Part shown: in pieces, positions 56,547 through 64,000 of the stretch | Layout of the letters: every line of letters begins with the position of its first letter | Position numbering within the stretch: position 1 is the first letter of the stretch | NCBI GenBank assembly: GCA_002633005.1 | Contig: NMRA01000147.1 | Span: 246,001 to 310,000, forward strand | DNA: 64,000 bases | Direction of reading: 5' to 3' | Origin: Phoronis australis | Taxonomy: Eukaryota > Phoronida > Phoronidae | Program-made: the position numbers and the translations under genes | Notes under the pieces: generated by a model | Told to the model about the DNA's origin: nothing | The model's input: the letters and a program-made list of their open reading frames with translations, nothing else | The model's database searches: none

Positions 56547-58490
56547 ATGAGTTATAATAACTTAGAGTCGCATCATGGCATAGCGTGGACTGGTGTACAC
56601 GCGAGCATAAAAACCGCGTTATTTCCGATTGGTGCTATTTCAATTACTTTGCTTTTCATTTTGCTAATTAAACTAACTCCCAAGTTACTTTCTGGTTATC
56701 TCACGGAAATACATGAGCAGCGCACCTTCGTGAAAATTACTTACGGCGAAATCCATGCAGTTTTTGATAGTGTTATCAGGTGAGTGGTTTGATTAATTTC
56801 CTAAAATACCAAATTAACGACTTACCCGTTGACTATCTTTTGAAGTTGCTGAATCTTGGCTTTTACCATTTATGACCTATTTTGAAAAGTTTGGAATGGA
56901 AATTAGAAAAAGATTTTACGAGCTTTCAAAAACTTTTGAATTTTTTTCGTCAAAAACGGCTATTTCCAATCAACAAAATAATTTTTGAAATGGGTAGGCA
57001 ACCTCATTAAGACCACGACTTTTCTGGGGACACCAATTAACTGTTTCCACGGTTATTTTAGAGAATACAAAGGCACGCGGCTTTGACATATTTTTGTACG
57101 TGATCAAAGATCAGGATTCGTTTCGATGAATCCCTTCCAAACAATTGGTGAATTTTGGGATAACCAAATTCATTATCACGCCAGACGGTGATCAGGTCTT
57201 TGGGGACAGGAGTTCAGCGCCACCTACATGTGTACAAATCCCATGTAACGGGAGGTTTTAACGTACGGGTACAAACGATGTTTTAACACCTATCCTGCTA
57301 TCACAATGCTGGCAAATTTTTACTGCTGTGCGGTTATATGTACTAAAGCCTTACAGACATTTTCGAATGTGAAAAATGATTTGCGACAAAGCCAGTAGCT
57401 GCGGTTGATAAAGCGGAGAATTTCAATCTCAGCCATGGTCAAAAAGTTAAAATAAATTAGTGAACTTAAACTAAACAAACAGTGGGAGGGGCTGACAGTG
57501 GGCTTTATTCCTCTGCTTTTAAATTAATGAACCAATATGTAGTAATTGAATTGCTGTCCATCAAATCCGAGTTGGGATCAAGCGGAAGTCAATTTCGTGT
57601 TCTCATTACTCCAGAGAGCGCCAATATGAGAAGTTCCCTACTTGTTTCAATTTGAATTTGGCATGCCTTTATTCGCCAAATTTAGATCGAGCAACTTTAA
57701 AACGGAAGTAGTGTACATTTTGCTCTATAGCTAGACTCCTCTATTTTCAGAAGCGACTGTCGTTTTATTGAAGTCGCGGCAGTGAGGAAACAGAGGTGGC
57801 GATCGGCAAATGATTATTGTCAGACCAATCAATGTTTGGACTCGTAAGATTAAAATCTTTAAAGAATAAGCCATTGCAAAATATTACCAAATCTCATAAG
57901 TAAGAATTATTAGTCTTCAATAATTCTTATTCATACGTTATCAACGCGCTGATTTATATCCACACAATTGACAAATCTTCAGTTTTACTCATACCCGCCC
58001 TATTTTTAAAACTAAAACATATTAAAATTCATTTATTTAAAATCTACTAGATGCTTAAAAATAATTTATTTCTTTATATTTTCGTGATAGCAATTTTATC
58101 GAACACTTTTAACTTCATAGAAATCGGAGAACTGTCACAAGTTTTGTTGCTGATCAGATCAATTTCTGTCTTCCTTAGAAAGAGCAGTTGACCAAAATGA
58201 GAGAAATATCGGGTACCTTTTTATTAACTGTAACTTTCTTCCTCCTGATATTGCCGATAAATTAAACACCCGTAATATTAATGTTTTCTCAAAAAGTGCT
58301 AACAAATATATTGTAGAATCCAACCGGGTATTACGTTTACATTCTACTGTGGATTGTCTGGCTTCATTACTCGTGCATGCTTTGTTAGTCGGTTCACTTA
58401 ATATCCATTTATTGTACTTTGTTTTTGTTGTTTTCTAGGCTGTTAGTAAACAGAACGATCATATACTCAGTTATTGCATATTATTTGTAG
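56547..58490 (+). CDS. Weak two-exon gene candidate, small membrane protein (94 aa)
   Basis: Exon 56547-56779 starts at ATG and ends in phase 2 at a consensus donor (ATCAG|GTGAGT). A good acceptor (GTTTTTGTTGTTTTCTAG) lies at 58438, and joining there keeps the frame for 17 more residues to TAG at 58490. The product has one clear hydrophobic segment (ALFPIGAISITLLFILLIKL) and a weaker one near its end. No family recognised. The intervening region contains a dispersed repeat, so the splice link is speculative; exon 1 could instead join something else or not be coding. Confidence 0.25.
57185..57632 (-). repeat. ~450-bp dispersed repeat, inverted partner of 59983-60500
   Basis: Minus strand starts TCATATTGGCGCTCTCTGGA, continues GTAATGAGAACACG, ATTACTACATATTGGTTCAT, TTGTTTAGTTTAAG and ends near TACATGGGATTTGTACACAT and AAAGACCTGATCACC. 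Same landmarks in the same order at 59983-60500. Confidence 0.8.
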
Positions 58491-58544
58491 TGTATCGTTT
58501 TCTGCATTACATGCAAGGATAAATTAGACTAGATACATTAATTT

Positions 58545-58582
58545 ATCATAGATTAGACAAGATTAGACAAGATTATACAAGA
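58545..58582 (+). repeat. Short GATTAGACAA tandem
   Basis: GATTAGACAA, GATTAGACAA, GATTATACAA, GATT in succession. Confidence 0.8.
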
Positions 58583-58644
58583 TTGCTTTTTTGAATTGTA
58601 TTGCATTTTAGATAGTTATCTTGAAGCGGCAACAGTGTTTGTCT

Positions 58645-58690
58645 CGCTGGTCCCCTGCCGCTAGGTGGTAGCCAGCACGCAGGTAGCAGA
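58645..58690 (-). repeat. Short dispersed repeat with ACCACCTAGCGGCA core, inverted copy
   Basis: Reverse complement reads GCGTGCTGGCTACCACCTAG, CGGCA, then GGGGACCAGCGAG, matching 19243-19292. Confidence 0.6.
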
Positions 58691-58699
58691 CAGTAGCAC

Positions 58700-59980
58700 G
58701 CGCTTTATAATTGGTTGGTGTAACCTCGGCAGTCATTGGTTAGCTTTACAACAAAGTGAGAAAATGGTGGACTATGAAATATTCTTAGCTTTATCATGTG
58801 CCGTAGCAGCAACTATTTGTTTCTGCAGGAATGTTTAATAGCAGCGTACTTGAAGTACATGTGTGTACATACCTGTATCATAAATACGCCGTCATCTGGC
58901 CCATTTAACCGGTGTACAGTGTTATTCATACTGTATGAATACAGGACAGCAACGTAAATAAAAGTCAGTGGTAGTAGAAATATGCACTCCGAAAAGAAAG
59001 GCGCAATCACGATTTTCTAGGATTCACATTTCTTGAACATGAATTTTAAGTGCCGATTTGTCTGTACAACAGACCACATTTTACACTTCCTCTATAAGTT
59101 ATGACAGTTTGTTTGCATAAAAGGCTGCCTGTTGAGAATTCGATCAGCCATTTCCGTCACTTTTGACCTCCTGACCCTTCCTGATCTTGTAAACTAAATT
59201 AATCTCATCATTCAGATTTTGTGTGACGTCATGAACAATATCCGAAGGCGGCTATGATTGGTCTGTAATTACAAATGAATAAAATTTCCGCTTCTGAGTT
59301 GTCACGGACTGCACATTTATTATCGCCACTGGGATCGCTAGTAGCATTTGTCGTTCGGGTCGATATCTTAACTTGTGATTGTTTGGGAAATTTTAGGTCG
59401 ATATGTTGGTGACAGTCGTCGAAAACCAGTGCGATTAATCAATGATGGCTTTTGTAACTTCGGGCACACATTTCGTTCCAATTTACGACTGAATCACATT
59501 GCTTTTATACGAGTTGGCCTATGGGGTAATTGACGTTTTCCTAAGTTTGTATACCGTTACGGGTGAGGATGAAATCCGAATTCCATGAAGAATCAATGCA
59601 TGCTTTTTCACGTTTATCTAGGATTAAATAGCAGTGAGACTGAACCCCTGCTTTATGTCGCGTCACAATAAAAGTCGACCTCAGAGCTCACGCTCACTGC
59701 CCTTAGTCGGTCGACTGGAATTGGGTGTACTGAACCACTTTCTTCCGTCAGGTAGACGTCCTTGCTTAGATTGTGGTATGACGTAGCTGTTACGTATGCG
59801 CGTGGTTTTGCAAAAGTTTAACCTTTATGGTAACCCTGTTCATAATACCAAGTTCTGTGTATGTGCCGAACGACGAAATTCTTCGCAATGGACTGTCTGA
59901 GTTAAATTTGGACGGCTTCCCAAGGGCTGTGTGCGCGTCAGGGTCGTTGAATATTCAATTCCAAGCATGTCAATAGAAGG
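58700..59980. other. Intergenic, no gene recognised
   Basis: Nothing assignable between the two arms of the inverted repeat pair; no transposase-like frame. Confidence 0.4.
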
Positions 59981-59982
59981 CA

Positions 59983-60500
59983 TTTCATATTGGCGCTCTC
60001 TAGAGTAATGAGAGCACGGAAGTGTCTTTCGATTGATCGCGACTCAAATTTGGTGGACAGAAATTAAATTACTACATAGTGGTTCATTGATTTAAAAGCA
60101 AAAAAGGAAAAAATATCCACCGTCAGTCTCTCCCATTGTTTGATTAGTTTAAGAGGACAAATATATTTTAGCTTTTTAACACCGGCTGGGATCAAAATTC
60201 TTGCGCTTTAACAGCCGCAGCCTCTGTCTTTGTCGCGCCGGATGTTTCTTCGCAGTGGGAAATACATGAAAATTAATATCCTTGTTCATACATTGATATT
60301 TCAAACGGTTTGCCTTTTTCGTAAGACATTAGTAAATCCCTCCGCACATCAGTGGAAATTTTCCGACATTATATTGACAGGGAAGGTGTGACAACGCTTT
60401 TTATGCCAGAAGGTTGACACCTCCTGTTCGCTTTACATGGGATCTGTGGGTAGCGCTGAACGCTTGCCACCAAAGACCTGGTCGCCGCCTAGCGGATTAG
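59983..60500 (+). repeat. ~515-bp dispersed repeat, inverted partner of 57185-57632
   Basis: Starts TCATATTGGCGCTCTCTAGA, continues AATTACTACATAGTGGTTCA, TTGTTTGATTAGTTTAAG, and ends near TTACATGGGATCTGTGGGTA and AAAGACCTGGTCGCC. Estimated 75-80% identity to its partner over the first 250 bases. Confidence 0.8.
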
Positions 60501-60509
60501 TGAATTTCA

Positions 60510-63500
60510 ATACGGTGCGGCCATTTCGAACGTCAGATATTAATCAGCGCGTTCGAGTTCCACTCGTAAGCGCGTTAGGTGAACGCGTAAATTAAAAATT
60601 CTTCTGATTTCTGACCCAATAAACATTTACTTACAGACGCTGGGACGTTACAGATTCCAAGAACGGGTTGATTATTTAAATTGGTACGCATCCGTAGCGA
60701 ATATGGCTACTTGACTTTTTCATTGATGCGTGACTTCAGATTATGGCAGAAGTAGTGTAATTCGTTACGGTTGCTGTCTTTTTGCTATGTTGAAGTCGGG
60801 TAATTGACAAAACTAATTCCAAATGAGACATGATCCCAGAGAAGAACACTATGATTCACTGCCAGGGACTTACCCTGTGATTGAGTGGTACTGAGCTCTT
60901 AGTGGTATGAGGATGGAAGAACGGTTTCAGACACCACGCACAGCTAAGACTATGCATGGAACATTTCGTTTTTTGGACTACGTTGAAAATCTGACCAGCC
61001 TTGAAACATGTCGAGCTAACAAAAATTATTTTATAATTCATTGACGTTGTGCTTGTTTGTTTGCAAGTTCACTACCGAAGTTTTGTAATGGTTATTAGAT
61101 TTTGAATTCAGAGACTGATTTAGGACGCTTGCCATATATAATTAACAACGAACGACAACATTTTCCCATATATGTGTATGCGATACGGTCATGGAATACG
61201 CCGTAAAATACGTCACTAAATACGATAAAGCAAAGCCAGTGTGTATTCAATGGCTGAGACCGTATTTCATGGTTGATGTACAATCCCGTGGTAGAGTAAA
61301 TCCGTGTGTACAAAGGCAAATTTAGTTAGAGTTGTTCATTTGCGCTACTTAAAACATCCATTAAAGATTTCGTTTCCGAGAAAGTAGTTTTACTGTTCTA
61401 AATATTATCAACTTTCCTCAGCAAAGATATACCAATGAAAATTCCGACGCGCGGTGACCAGACCAATATTTTTAGGCTTCGCTATACTTAATCTGGTCAT
61501 CAAGATAGGTGAACTCCCTACACCTCGTCTCCAACAGAATCAGTCAAAAATCTAATTCAAATAAAACGAAAACGTTTCGCATCTAATATATTTACACTGT
61601 GAATTAAGATTTCTACAGGATTGCGACGTAATCATCGAGTATATATTTGTACTCACACAATCTTCTGGTCGCAACCTTCCTATACTCTACCTTCTCTTAC
61701 AAAGAGTCCTTAGTTTAGCTCAAGTTCAGTGAATCATCCACACGCCACTAAACTCAGTTTCCCTCGTTATTTTCCGGTGCTGTGATCAACGGAGGAAATA
61801 CGTCTATCACTTTTTCCATTCCAGAAGCTAAGAAACTAAAAATAGACCTAGAAAACTTTAAAAATCCTCGAAGCTAAACGATACACAGCTGGGGAACTGT
61901 TCAATTATTGTTTCAATTTTTTATTCCCTGATGGATTGTTTCTAAGTTTCAAAAGAGCCTGTAATGTTATTGAATGGTTCATTGTTTTTACTTGAATATT
62001 TCACAAACTGAAAATTCTTGTCAATGTATTATGGAGTAGAAATTTACTGGCTTTTCAACATCGCGTCTTAATTGAAGAAACGTTTGTCGCTTAAGTGGAG
62101 CGGGAAGGTGTAGCGTACATATACATCTATGGCATCCTATAACAATAAGCCACAGCATATTTGGCAACAAGCAATCAGACATAAATACACTGTAGGAGTA
62201 CTGCCGTGATGTCCTATTTCGAATTCATTTCACCTTTGGTCTCGTTGAGACATTTCCAGATGAAATGAATTCGCGATAGGATAGCAGTAGTATTCTGTGA
62301 ATGTGAGATAACCTACAGTATGTACTGCATAGAAGACCTGGGTCCGATGAAGTCAAAAGTTTAGAATCGGAGCATTGCAAATTAGGGACGTAAACAGGTC
62401 TAAATAAAGAAACCGTTCTTGGACTCTGTGACGTACCTGTCTTTTGTTGCGTTGCATCGTGACGCGAACATTCACATTCGCAGCACATTAATCCGTTATT
62501 AAATATATTAGGGTATTAATGAGACAAACATGTGCGCATTGACGTGTTAACCCGCACGTGTTAACTACCGCCAGGCCTGAAATACCATATAATCTGTTGG
62601 TAATAGTTATCGGTGCACCATAGGAACAGACCATGAATGACATTTATTTGTTTTTGTTTTTGTTTTTGTTTTGCCTCTAGCAAGTTGGCTAGAGTTCATA
62701 CATATTGCGCAAACTTCAGCAAGACTGAACCCATTTTATGTACTTAATCATCCGAGGCGCGTGGGAGGTACTCACTCTACAATATAACAAGTCACAGCAT
62801 ACATCTTACCAAAGCTGACCACTCAGAGCTAACAAATTCAAGACATCTATCCTATCCCACAATAATCCCATAATAGTTTTTTCGGACATTGATACCGACT
62901 GTGTCTCTTCAAGAGTGCGTTTTACTTCAGTTTCCAATCTATCAGTAAACTTTGAACTACATAAAATATAGCATTCATTCAAATTAATGCTTACCTTTTA
63001 CCCAGTTCTTGGTTTTACTCAAATGATTCGCAAGCAGGTGCATTCGCTTTCACCTAAATTCGGGAAAAGCCAGTTTCATATACGGGCGCGCAGAATGCAG
63101 TGCTGGAAGATACGAGCTCTTTATAAACCTGAACTCTACAGTGTTGTACCGAAAGCAATCAAACCTAGCATACATTACTTTGCCTCTTAAAATACCAGCA
63201 TTTGTTCAATGAGTTCGATAAATATCATCGAGGAAACATTTCGATCAAGTAAAGTACGCCGCTGTTTGTGTTAACTGAGGCACTTTTGCAGCGATAGAAA
63301 AACAAGTCCATAAAATTGTTAGCACAAACATATTTCAGATCAACTAATCTCGCGAGGTTGTATGGCGTTCAGATGTCATTATTAACGAATCCATTGCCAT
63401 TTTATTACATTTCTTTATTGAAACATCAAGTGCGCATCCTTAGATGACCTTGGATTTTATATCTCCGTGTTCGGAATTGACGGGTTTATAACGAAAGTTA

Positions 63501-63640
63501 CACAGCAGTATACAACTGTTTACAGATCATCAATCTACAACACGTGACGAATTTCGTCAGTCGATGGATATCACTAAAATACAAACATTTCGTGAGTTTC
63601 AACCCTGTTGTGTTAACTATTCAGTTTTAATTTTTGTTTA
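60510..63640. other. Intergenic, no gene recognised
   Basis: AT-rich; contains a (GTTTTT)n tract at 62648-62673. Short frames lack motifs or splice support. Confidence 0.45.
62648..62673 (+). repeat. (GTTTTT)n microsatellite
   Basis: Four GTTTTT units in succession. Confidence 0.9.
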
Positions 63641-63645
63641 AAGGC

Positions 63646-64000
63646 ATAGGCGGGTTTAGGGAGGAGGGTTAGGGCCCCCCATTGGCTGCCGCAAAAAATA
63701 AAACAGCAAGAGCGTAGGGAAATGTTGAGTTTATTAATTAACCCCGGTAATTAAAATTATACGGCTGAAACAAGATTTAAATGTGTGCATTTTTAGTGGT
63801 TGAGGGGGGGGGGCTCAGATCCACTTCCAAGTGTCAGATTCGGAACACGGCGCAATCGTAACGGAACTAAGGCAAAGTATGGGCTCTCCCACGATATCTC
63901 AAGCGACCGGCAGTGGCGCTGGGCACTACGACTCTATTTCCGTCGTCTGCTCCACTGTGCAATGAAGAAAACTACTTCATTTTTTAAAGAAAATGGAATC
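63646..64000 (+). mobile_element. hAT-like element, partial, runs off the window
   Basis: Begins CATAGGCGGGTTTAGGGAGG and is the reverse complement equivalent of 54955-55331. Shared landmarks include TTAATTAACCCCGGTAATTA, GGAACACGGCGCAATCGTAA and GACTCTATTTCCGTCGTCTG. The remainder lies beyond the window. Confidence 0.75.

Overview
The window is a gene-poor, repeat-rich stretch of an animal nuclear genome. Genes have GT-AG introns, there are two rhodopsin-class GPCRs and a Kunitz exon, and tRNA-derived SINEs, a LINE and DNA transposons are present. Nothing in it is prokaryotic. A vasopressin/oxytocin-type receptor with an intron just before TM7, a melatonin-receptor-like GPCR and an eight-TM TspO-like protein fit a marine invertebrate bilaterian. 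A deuterostome (cephalochordate, hemichordate or echinoderm) seems likeliest, but this is inference; no sequence search was possible.

Layout: 1-3.8 kb is a decayed higher-order tandem repeat with about two dozen CTAGTGG-type motifs that closely resemble CTCF sites. At 6.2-7.1 kb (minus) is an intronless melatonin-receptor-like GPCR. From 7.7-12.6 kb lie dispersed repeats whose 3' end has expanded into a 190-bp tandem array, with a hAT-like element and a 743-base assembly gap nested inside. A 5'-truncated LINE pseudogene flanked by a long target-site duplication sits at 13.3-14.8 kb. From 15-23 kb the sequence is mostly unassigned, with a GAT/GAC microsatellite at 20.2 kb. A decayed DNA transposon with about 150-bp terminal inverted repeats and a CXC-like Cys-rich ORF occupies 23.0-26.15 kb. 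A Kunitz terminal exon is at 28.8 kb, and a 356-bp near-perfect palindrome made of 21-bp units at 29.6-30.0 kb.

From 32.3-35.8 kb (plus) a three-exon gene encodes a 334-residue TspO/tryptophan-rich-sensory-protein-like membrane protein; its first intron contains a miRNA-sized hairpin. At 44.25-47.6 kb (minus) is a vasopressin/oxytocin-receptor-like gene with two consecutive, in-phase, alternative last exons that both encode TM7. From 47.8-51.4 kb are a GAGT-rich minisatellite with a 582-base gap, an ATC/ACC microsatellite and a clean 8 x 58 bp tandem repeat. From 54-64 kb are SINE copies, two copies of the hAT-like element in opposite orientation, an inverted pair of ~450-515 bp repeats and one weak two-exon gene candidate.

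The genes do not form an obvious functional cluster; each stands alone between repeats. Most long open frames in the window are by-products of low-complexity DNA.
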